Shown here: positions 25,824 through 33,440 of the stretch, piece after piece
Layout: the number at the start of each line of letters is the position of its first letter
How positions within the stretch are numbered: position 1 is the stretch's first letter
Source of the DNA: JADLHS01 sp964553795
Lineage (GTDB): Bacteria > Verrucomicrobiota > Verrucomicrobiia > Limisphaerales > JADLHS01
Reading direction: 5' to 3'
Length of the DNA stretch: 64,000 bases
NCBI GenBank assembly: GCA_964553795.1
Contig: CAZKMR010000012.1
Location: 1 to 64,000 of the forward strand
The notes under the pieces: model-generated
What the model saw: only the letters and a program-made list of their open reading frames with translations
What the model was told of the DNA's origin: nothing
Database searches by the model: none
Position numbers and translations under genes: made by a program

Positions 25824-28670
25824 GTGTTGCGCCAGCCAACATGCTGGAGAGTGTTGCGCGGATTGCCCTGCCTGCTGGCCTTGGTTTCCGCCTTAAGCAG
25901 CCACGCTGTGAGCCATGAGCAATGGCCGGCAATCAATCGCGAACATCGTCCCTGGGCCTATTGGTGGTGGATGGGCAGTGCGGTCGATAAGACCAATCTC
26001 ACGCGCGAGTTGACGCGCTACGCCGAAGCCGGTTACGGCGGCGTGCATATCATTCCTATTTACGGCGCGCGCGGCTGGGAATCGAACTACCTCAATTATC
26101 TCTCGCCACAATGGATGGAGATGCTCGATCACAGCGTGCGCGAGGCCAATCGCCTCGGCATGGGCGTCGATATGACCACTGGCACGGGTTGGTGCTTCGG
26201 CGGCGGTCCGTATGTGGGCGAACAGGAAGGGAACGCCAACGTAGTCGTGAAGACGTTTGAGGTCGGCGCCGGAGCGGCGCTGCCGGAGAAAATTGATCGC
26301 GAGAAAACTCAAGCGCTCGTTGCTTTCGGCTCAAGTAGCAGCCGAGGTGACGAGGCTCAAACTAAAACTGAATCAGATTCAGAGCCTCCTCACGTCGTCT
26401 CGTACGATCTGACCAAGAAAATCAAAGCCGACGGTTCGGCTGACTGGGTCGCACCGGCGGGCGGAGCGAAAGTTTATGTAATTTCCCAAAAGCCATCGCC
26501 CCAAAAAGTCAAACGCGCCGCGCCCGGCGGCGAAGGACCGATGCTCAATCTGATTTATCCCGACGCCATGCCGGTGTTTCTGCGCAGCCACACCGAGGCG
26601 TTTGCAAATTATCGCGGCGCGAAACCGCGCGCGCAGTATCACGATTCCTACGAATACAAATCCGATTGGGCGCCGGATTTCTTCAAACAGTTCGAGAAAC
26701 GTCGCGGCTATAAATTGGAGCACGAGCTTCCCTTTTTGTTCCCCGACACGGGTAGCCACCGACGTGAGGAGGCGGACGCGGTGAACAATGTTACGAACCG
26801 CCTCCTCACGTCGGCGGCTACGGAGCGAACGGCACGCGTGCTCGCCGATTATCGCGAAACCGTGAGCGATATCATGATCGAAGATTCGCTGCCGCAATGG
26901 GTGAAGTGGTCGCACCGGCGCGGCTTCATCACGCGCAACGAGGCGCACGGTTCGCCCGGCAATCTGCTCGATCTCTACGCGTTGGCGGACGTGCCGGAAA
27001 CCGAAATGTTCCGGCTCGATCGCAACAAGTTGATCTCCAAGTTCGCCTCATCGGCCGCGCATGTGGCGGGTCGCAAGCTGACCAGCTCGGAGACCGGCAC
27101 GTGGCTCAAAGAGCATTTCACCGAGACGCTGGCGGACATGAAATATCTCGTGGACGACCTGTTTGTGTCCGGCGTGAATCATGTGTTTTATCACGGCACG
27201 TGTTACTCACCGGACGAAGCGGCGTGGCCGGGTTGGGTGTTCTATGCGAGTTACGAGATGAATCCGCGCAATTCGATTTGGCACGATGCCCGCGCGCTCA
27301 ATGATTACATCGCTCGCTGCCAATCCGTTTTGCAGGCGGGCGCGCCGGACAACGATGTGTTGGTGTATTGGCCGATTCACGATTTCTGGCAGAAAGCGCC
27401 GGCCAAACCGCTCTTGCCGCATCTCACGGTCCACGCGCGGGGTTGGTTTGAAGGACAACCGATCAATCACGTTGCCGAGGAATTGTGGCGACGTGGTTAT
27501 GGGTATGATTTCGTTTCCGACCGGCAACTCGCGCAAGCGAAGTTTTCGCGCGGCAAGATCAAACTTCCGGGCGGCGAATATCAAACAATAGTCGTGCCTG
27601 CTTGTGATTTCATTCCGTTGGCGACGCTGGAAAAACTGTTAGCGCTGGCGAAATCCGGCGCGCCAATTGTGTTCGCCGATCACTTACCGAAGGACGTTCC
27701 GGGCTTGAGCGATTTGGAAAAACGGCGCCCCAAGTTTCAAACTGTGTTGGCTCAATTGGAATCGCGCCGTGCCTCGGGTCGCGTCTTCGTTGGCGAGATT
27801 GAGTCCGCTTTGACGAAGATTGGTGTGCCGCGCGAAGCGATGTCGGATCACGAGGGATTGTTTCACATCCGGCGCGCATTGCCGGACGGACGATATTACT
27901 TCATTGCGAATCGCAGCGAGCAGGCGGTGGATGGTTGGATGCCATTGGCGACAACGGCAAAATCGGTTGTGCTGATGAACCCGATGACCGGTGAAACCGG
28001 AGTCGCAGCGATGCGAAGCGGCAATTCCTCCGCCGACTCCAAGCAAACCGAAATCTATCTTCAGCTTCAATCCGGTGAATCCGTCGTCGTCCGCACCTTT
28101 AACAAACCGCAGCGCGATGTGAGTTCCTGGACTTATTGGCAGCCGACGGAGCGGCGCGCGAATGTGACCGGCGAATGGCGTGTCGAGTTTGTTTCCGGCG
28201 GCCCGACGTTGCCAGCGACGTTCACGAGCAGCAGTCTCGGCTCATGGACGCAACACGGCGAGGCGGCAGAGGCATTTTCCGGCACGGCACGTTACTCGGT
28301 GAAGTTTGATGCCGTCGCGTCGTCAAAACCGCAGTGGCTGGATCTCGGGCAGGTGAACCAAAGTGCGCGCGTCAAACTCAACGGCAAAGACTACGGCACG
28401 TTGTTGACCCCGCCATTTCGCGTGTTGGTCAACAACCTGCAAGCGACCGGTAACACGCTCGAAGTGGAGGTTACGAGCACGGCGGCGAATCGGATTCGCG
28501 ATTTGGATCGGCGCGGCGTGAAGTGGCAGAACTTTCGCGACATCAATTTTGTGAACCAGGATTACAAGCCGTTCAACGCGGCGAATTGGCCGGTGGCGGG
28601 GAGTGGATTGCTGGGGCCGGTGACGTTGACGGTCGCGCAGCGTGTGGATTTACGGGAGGAAGCGCAATGA
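25824..28670 (+). CDS. GH106-like alpha-L-rhamnosidase with two in-frame palindromic insertions
   Basis: The 948-residue secreted protein has a signal peptide near LPCLLALVSALSSHA, then the GH106 catalytic region: RPWAYWWWMGSAVD, GYGGVHIIPIYGARGWE, VDMTTGTGWCFGGGPY. The C-terminal beta-sandwich includes WLDLGQVNQSARVKLNGK. The family removes terminal alpha-L-rhamnose from rhamnogalacturonans and glycosides. GTG 25824 was chosen because AGGGAAG lies five bases upstream; the frame is open from 25758. Two 70-bp palindromes lie in the frame at 26335-26404 (about residues 171-194) and 26752-26821 (about 310-333). They encode poorly conserved, polar segments (GDEAQTKTESDSEPP and GSHRREEADAVNNV). 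The frame is retained through both, so the gene may still be functional. Confidence 0.83.
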   Translation: MLRQPTCWRVLRGLPCLLALVSALSSHAVSHEQWPAINREHRPWAYWWWMGSAVDKTNLTRELTRYAEAGYGGVHIIPIYGARGWESNYLNYLSPQWMEMLDHSVREANRLGMGVDMTTGTGWCFGGGPYVGEQEGNANVVVKTFEVGAGAALPEKIDREKTQALVAFGSSSSRGDEAQTKTESDSEPPHVVSYDLTKKIKADGSADWVAPAGGAKVYVISQKPSPQKVKRAAPGGEGPMLNLIYPDAMPVFLRSHTEAFANYRGAKPRAQYHDSYEYKSDWAPDFFKQFEKRRGYKLEHELPFLFPDTGSHRREEADAVNNVTNRLLTSAATERTARVLADYRETVSDIMIEDSLPQWVKWSHRRGFITRNEAHGSPGNLLDLYALADVPETEMFRLDRNKLISKFASSAAHVAGRKLTSSETGTWLKEHFTETLADMKYLVDDLFVSGVNHVFYHGTCYSPDEAAWPGWVFYASYEMNPRNSIWHDARALNDYIARCQSVLQAGAPDNDVLVYWPIHDFWQKAPAKPLLPHLTVHARGWFEGQPINHVAEELWRRGYGYDFVSDRQLAQAKFSRGKIKLPGGEYQTIVVPACDFIPLATLEKLLALAKSGAPIVFADHLPKDVPGLSDLEKRRPKFQTVLAQLESRRASGRVFVGEIESALTKIGVPREAMSDHEGLFHIRRALPDGRYYFIANRSEQAVDGWMPLATTAKSVVLMNPMTGETGVAAMRSGNSSADSKQTEIYLQLQSGESVVVRTFNKPQRDVSSWTYWQPTERRANVTGEWRVEFVSGGPTLPATFTSSSLGSWTQHGEAAEAFSGTARYSVKFDAVASSKPQWLDLGQVNQSARVKLNGKDYGTLLTPPFRVLVNNLQATGNTLEVEVTSTAANRIRDLDRRGVKWQNFRDINFVNQDYKPFNAANWPVAGSGLLGPVTLTVAQRVDLREEAQ
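26335..26404. repeat. 70-bp imperfect palindrome inside the GH106 coding sequence
   Basis: Arms 26335-26358 and 26381-26404 pair at 19 of 24 positions (gtagcagccgaggtgacgag against its counterpart). The centre contains a palindromic gaatcagattc. It is translated in frame as a polar segment and has the same length and arm theme as the copy at 26752. Confidence 0.72.
26752..26821. repeat. 70-bp near-perfect palindrome inside the GH106 coding sequence
   Basis: The 24-bp arms 26752-26775 and 26798-26821 pair at 23 of 24 positions, with a 22-nt loop. It is bounded by gg on both sides, which would fit a 2-bp target duplication and a net gain of 24 codons. The frame continues through it. Confidence 0.85.
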
Positions 28671-28697
28671 GGGTTGGGATTCAGATTGCTGGTGGAA

Positions 28698-28850
28698 CTT
28701 GTCGTGCTGCGACGAGTAGCGCCGCGTGCAGCGGCGCAAAAACTTGGCTTGTGGCAGGGCTGGAGGGAGATCGTTCTGCCGCTGTTGCGCGGCGGAGTGG
28801 TCGCAGCGCGGCCACTCCTCCTTGGTGGGGATTCTCGCGCTGCGAGAATC
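28698..28850. repeat. four-hairpin REP-like element with an extra hairpin, between GH106 and GH28
   Basis: In order: 28698-28716 (7-bp stem with one G-T pair), 28719-28737 (perfect 7-bp stem), a hairpin near 28777-28795, 28794-28818 (11-bp stem, one mismatch) and 28830-28850 (perfect 9-bp stem). This is the same hairpin order as in the 199-bp units at 12.6 kb, with the core tcgc-agc-gcga or its complement kept and the arms changed on both sides. It fills most of the 248-bp intergenic region. Confidence 0.7.
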
Positions 28851-28918
28851 AGCGCCGCGTCATTGCGGTGCTATCGCCGGCCCCGGGCGCACGCTTGGAA
28901 CGTTTGGGCCGCCCGCTG

Positions 28919-30286
28919 ATGCGCGGGCGGAGTGTTCGCAGCGCGACCACTACTACCCTGGTTTGGTTGGTGGTCTTCTTCAGTTCCTTGCTGCCACTCA
29001 TGGCGGCGGCGCGGTTTGACATCTCGAAATTCGGCGCGGTGGGCGATGGCAAGACGCTGAACACATCGGCGATTCAAGCGGTGATTGATCGCTGCGCTAC
29101 CAATGGCGGCGGCGAGGTCATTGTGCCGAAGGGGACGTTTGTAACGGGTTCGATTTTTCTCAAGCAAGGCGTGCGTCTGGTGATTGAGAAGGACGGCGTG
29201 CTGAAAGGTTCACAGAACACGAACGATTATCCATGGATCGATACGCGAATCGCGGGTTTGGAAATGAAATGGCCGGCGGCGTTGGTGAACGCCGATGGCG
29301 TGACCGATCTGAAAATTTCCGGCGCGGGCACGATTGACGGTTCGGGCGAGCGCTGGTGGCGCGAGTATTGGGACACGCGCAACAAAGCGCCGGGTCGCGC
29401 TGATCCGCACTTCAAGATTCCGCGGCCCCGACTCGTTCATATTATCAATGGCACGAACGTGCTGGTGCGCGGTTTGACGTTGAAGGATTCGGCGTTCTGG
29501 AATCTGCAACTGACCTACTGTGACGGCGTCGAGGTACGGGATTTGACCATTCGCGCGCCGGTCGAGCCGATTCGCGCGGCGAGTTCCGACGGCATTGACG
29601 TGGATTCTTCACGCAATGTGCTGATTAGCGGTTGCGACATTGAATGCGCGGACGATGCGATTTGTTTGAAGGCAGGCCGCGATGCCGACGGCTTGCGGGT
29701 GAACCGTCCCACCGAAAATGTCGTGGTGGAGAATTGTCGCGTGGGTAACGCGGCGGGGCTGGTCGTGATTGGCAGCGAAACGTCGGGCGGCATTCGCAAT
29801 GTGCGCGTGCGGAATTGTCGCGCTGACGAAGGCTGCGAGGAGATTGTGCGGTTCAAGACCAAGATGGGTCGCGGCGGCGTGGTGGAAGATATTGTTTACG
29901 AAAACATCACGGCGGTCGGCACGGCGCGCGTGTTCAGTTTCAACATGAATGCTTTCAGCACGATGTGGGTGCCGGAGGAATTCAACACGGAAGTGCCGGC
30001 GGAATTGGGCACGCCGGTTTTCCGCAACATCACCGTGCGAAATCTCAAGGCAACCCAATGTGGTGCAGCGGGGCGAATCGTGGGATTGGCGGAAACGCCA
30101 TTGCGCAATCTGCGCCTGGAGAATGTTTCCATCGAAGCGCGGCGCGGTTTCACCATTGAGCACACGGTGGGCTTGGAGTTCGAGAACGTGACGGTCAACG
30201 GTGAGCAAGTGGAGGCCAAGGCAACGACTCCCACTCAGCGCGCCGATCGCGCCAGCGCTGCGGAAAAATTGGCGGAACGGCAGTGA
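28919..30286 (+). CDS. GH28-family polygalacturonase-like glycoside hydrolase
   Basis: The 455-residue protein has a signal peptide (TLVWLVVFFSSLLPLMAAA) followed by the parallel beta-helix of GH28: FDISKFGAVGDGKTLNTSAI at the N-terminus, SSDGIDVDSSRN (near residue 222), ADDAICLKAG (near 245, catalytic Asp pair) and GLVVIGSETSGGIRNV (near 281). GH28 enzymes hydrolyse galacturonan or rhamnogalacturonan backbones and some remove terminal residues. The ATG at 28919 lies inside the loop of a palindromic repeat (ccgcccgc, tgat, gcgcgggcgg region), so the signal peptide N-terminus is repeat-derived. The frame is open upstream to 28523, but that stretch is non-coding repeat DNA. Confidence 0.88.
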   Translation: MRGRSVRSATTTTLVWLVVFFSSLLPLMAAARFDISKFGAVGDGKTLNTSAIQAVIDRCATNGGGEVIVPKGTFVTGSIFLKQGVRLVIEKDGVLKGSQNTNDYPWIDTRIAGLEMKWPAALVNADGVTDLKISGAGTIDGSGERWWREYWDTRNKAPGRADPHFKIPRPRLVHIINGTNVLVRGLTLKDSAFWNLQLTYCDGVEVRDLTIRAPVEPIRAASSDGIDVDSSRNVLISGCDIECADDAICLKAGRDADGLRVNRPTENVVVENCRVGNAAGLVVIGSETSGGIRNVRVRNCRADEGCEEIVRFKTKMGRGGVVEDIVYENITAVGTARVFSFNMNAFSTMWVPEEFNTEVPAELGTPVFRNITVRNLKATQCGAAGRIVGLAETPLRNLRLENVSIEARRGFTIEHTVGLEFENVTVNGEQVEAKATTPTQRADRASAAEKLAERQ

Positions 30287-30371
30287 TCGCGGCGCGCGCT
30301 GGTGCGCCGACACCGTGCGGCGGGCGCATCTTGGCACAGCCCCGACTCATGGCTGCGAAGCAGCCGAACAT

Positions 30372-30501
30372 GAATAGCCGTGGGTGCAAACCCACGGAGG
30401 AGAGCAGGGGGAAGGTGCGACCCCTACGGGGTCGAATGTGTTTTGTGATTATTCCGTGGGCTATCGCTCACGGCTATTCAGGTGTTGTCCCTCCGGGACA
30501 A
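30372..30501. repeat. REP-like nested palindrome upstream of the CE12-GH27 gene
   Basis: Outer arms gaatagccgtg (30372-30382) and cacggctattc (30469-30479) are exact complements. Inside are ccgtgggt/acccacgg (30378-30397) and gacccc/ggggtc (30418-30432), and ttgtccc/gggacaa follows at 30485-30501. The gene-free stretch 30287-30609 consists mainly of these hairpins; I see no gene there. Confidence 0.78.
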
Positions 30502-30609
30502 TCAGAGGCAGTGGCAAGAGTTGCCTCTACCCGGACGGGTGAAATCGTTTTGATTGTCTTGCTGCGGCTGGCGAGATGAGAATGGCGTTGCACCATTTTG
30601 AACCGCGAA

Positions 30610-33152
30610 ATGACCACCATGCCTGCTGTTAAATCATTCGACTCAACTTGCCTTCACGCCACCAAGGCGCGGACTCCATCGCTTGTGTTGCTGGCCATCT
30701 CGCTTGGCCTCGTTTGGCTGAACGTTTTTCCCATCAACGCCGCTCCGACCAACGCGCGGCCCACTCTGTTTCTGATTGGCGATTCCACCGTTCGTAATGG
30801 CAGCGGGCGCGGGGCGGATTCGATGTGGGGCTGGGGCAGTCTGGTGGACGATCATTTTGACGCGGCGANNNNNNNNNNNNNNNNNNNNNNNNNNNNNNNN
30901 NNNNNNNNNNNNNNNNNNNNNNNNNNNNNNNNNNNNNNNNNNNNNNNNNNNNNNNNNNNNNNNNNNNNGCGGATTCGATGTGGGGCTGGGGCAGTCTGGT
31001 GGACGATCATTTTGACGCGGCGAAAATTCGCGTGGTGAATCGCGCCATTGGCGGGCGGAGCAGTCGCACGTTTTTGACGGAAGCTCGCTGGTACGACGTA
31101 ATCAAGGAACTTCAGCCGGGCGATTTCGTGATGATGCAGTTCGGACACAATGATGGCGGCGGATTGACGGGTAATCGTGGTCGCGGTTCGTTGCGCGGTA
31201 ACGGTGAGGAGACGCAGGTGATCACCAACAACGCCGGGGTTGTGGAGACGGTTCACACGTACGGCTGGTATTTGCGGCGCTACATCGCCGACGCGAAAGC
31301 CAAAGGGACGACGCCGATTGTTGTGTCGCAAATCCCACGCAACATCTGGAAGGACGGCAAGGTCGGGCGCGAATCTGAGCGCTACGGCAAATGGGCGCGC
31401 GAAGCCGCGGCGCAGGGTGGGGCGGCGTTTCTGGATTTGAACGAACTGGTGGCGGCGCGTTACGAGCAGATCGGTGAGCCGACGGTGCGCGAAATGTTTT
31501 TCAAGCCGAGCGACCACACGCACACGACGCTGGCCGGCGCGAAGTTGAACGCGGCGATGGTGGCGGAAGGCGTGCGCGGTTTGCGCGAGGTTAAGCTCCA
31601 ACAGTTTCTCCTGCCACCCGACGAGGCTCCGCCGCGAAATGATTTTCTCACCTGGGCACCGCGCCCGCCAATGGGCTGGAACAGTTGGGATTGCTTTGCC
31701 ACGACGGTCACGGAAGCGCAGACGAAGGCGCACGCGGATTACATGGCAAAACACCTCAAACCGCACGGTTGGGAATACATCGTGGTGGACATCCAATGGT
31801 ATGAGCCGAATGCGAACAGTTTCAGCTACCGGCGCAACGCCGAACTCGTAATGGACGAGTTCGGGCGACTCTGGCCCGCGACCAATCGTTTTCCATCAGC
31901 GGCCAACGGTGTCGGTTTCAAAGCACTCGGTAATTATATTCACGGCCTCGGATTGAAGTTTGGAATTCATCTGATGCGCGGCATTCCGCGACAAGCGGTG
32001 CGCGAAAATACGTTGGTCAAGGGCACGAGCTATCGCGCGCGCGACATCGCGAATACGAACAGCATCTGCGAATGGAATCCCGATATGTTCGGTGTGGACA
32101 TGAGCAAGCCGGGCGCGCAGGCGTATTACGATTCGGTGTTTGAACTGATCGCGTCGTGGGGTGTGGATTACGTGAAGGTGGACGATCTGAGCCGACCCTA
32201 TCACGCGAATGAAAAGGAGGTTGAAGCCATCCGCCGCGCGATTGATCGAACGGGGCGACCGATGGTGTTGAGTTTGTCGCCGGGCGAAACTGCGTTGACC
32301 GCTGCCGAACACGTGATGCAGCACGCCAACCTCTGGCGCATCAGCGATGATTTCTGGGACAATTGGCCGGCGTTGCATGAACAGTTCGCGCGGTTGCGAA
32401 ACTGGAATCCGTTTCGCGGTCCGGGTCACTGGCCGGATGCGGACATGCTGCCGCTGGGCGTGTTGGATTTGGGCCGGCGCTCGACGCATTTCACGCGCGA
32501 CGAACAATTCACCTTGATGACGTTGTGGAGCATCGTGCGTTCGCCGCTCATGCATGGCGGCGACATGACGAAGATGGATGACTTCACGTTGTCGCTGCTC
32601 ACCAACGACGAAGTATTGGCAGTTAATCAGCAGAGCAGCGGCAATCGCGAGTTATATCATCGGGATGATCTGGTTGCGTGGGTCGCGGATGTGCCGAACT
32701 CGAAAGACAAATACGTGGCGCTGTTCAATGCGCCCGCGCCGGCGAAAGTTCTCGAAAGCAAAGCAATTTATCAAAGCCCGCTGATTACGCGTCGTGCTGA
32801 AGGACAGGGCGTTAACGTGGACGTGAATCTCAGCGGCGCGAAAAAGTTGTTTCTCGTGATCACCGATGGTGACGGCGATGGCTTTGGCGATCACGCGGAT
32901 TGGATTGAACCGCGCGTAACGGTTTCCAACGCGGTGCTGAAACTCACGGATGTCAAATGGGCCAACGCGAGCACGGGTTGGGGCGGATTGAAAGTGGGCG
33001 AAAGCGCGAGCGGCAAACCGATTAGCGTAGCCGGAAAGCAGCTCAGCGAGGCGATTGGCGCGCATTCGACATCGGTAATTGAATATGATTTGGCGGAGGG
33101 CGCGACACGGTTTCAAGCCTTCGCGGCATTGGATGATGCGGCGATTGGGCAT
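30610..33152 (+). CDS. CE12-like acetylesterase fused to a GH27 alpha-galactosidase and NPCBM domain (3' end lost in a gap)
   Basis: A signal peptide (LVLLAISLGLVWLNVFPINA) leads into an SGNH hydrolase resembling rhamnogalacturonan acetylesterase (CE12): GDSTVRNGSG near residue 57, GHNDGG near 127 and DHTHTT near 249. From about residue 300 there is a GH27 alpha-galactosidase: RPPMGWNSWDCFATTVTE, YVKVDDL (nucleophile near D473) and LWRISDDFW (acid/base near D528). From about residue 725 there is an NPCBM-type domain (LTDVKWANASTGWGGLKVG, IGAHSTSVIEYDL) that runs into the gap at 33153. The 155-bp duplication and gap at 30814-30968 must be collapsed to keep the frame; 796 residues are visible. 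Such a protein could deacetylate and degalactosylate the same pectin chain. ATG 30610 was chosen; ATG 30619 is also possible. Confidence 0.85.
30869..30968. other. assembly gap (100 N) with a 55-bp flanking duplication
   Basis: Bases 30814-30868 recur exactly at 30969-31023. Collapsing 155 bp restores the CE12-GH27 frame. Confidence 0.95.
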
Positions 33153-33252
33153 NNNNNNNNNNNNNNNNNNNNNNNNNNNNNNNNNNNNNNNNNNNNNNNN
33201 NNNNNNNNNNNNNNNNNNNNNNNNNNNNNNNNNNNNNNNNNNNNNNNNNNNN
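33153..33252. other. assembly gap (100 N) without flanking duplication
   Basis: Unlike the other three gaps, the flanks do not repeat. The left flank is the NPCBM-coding end of the CE12-GH27 gene; the right flank starts five bases before a REP-like palindrome. The true gap length is unknown, and the stop codon of the fusion gene lies inside it. Confidence 0.9.
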
Positions 33253-33257
33253 AGAGA

Positions 33258-33408
33258 GTAGCCCACGGCGTGAGCCGTGGGATAACGGCGAATGTGAGTA
33301 AGCCCCGGAGGGGCGAAAGAGCCGCGCGTGAACACACCGTTTCTGTCGCCCCTGCCGGGGCTGGGCATGTGATTTTGCGGCGAACCCACGGCTCACGCCG
33401 TGGGCTAC
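33258..33408. repeat. 151-bp REP-like nested palindrome before the PL11 gene
   Basis: Two 24-bp arms, 33258-33281 and 33385-33408, are perfect complements. Each arm is itself a hairpin (cccacggc, gtga, gccgtggg). Inside are agccccgg and ccggggct arms separated by about 50 bp. The architecture is close to the element at 30372-30501, so the two flank the CE12-GH27 gene. Confidence 0.88.
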
Positions 33409-33440
33409 TCGCTGGCGCTGCTCCGCAGCTACCGTTTCAC

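Noticed and set aside
28523..28918. N-terminal extension of the GH28 gene.
   Set aside because: It overlaps the end of GH106 and the four-hairpin repeat; the signal peptide follows ATG 28919.
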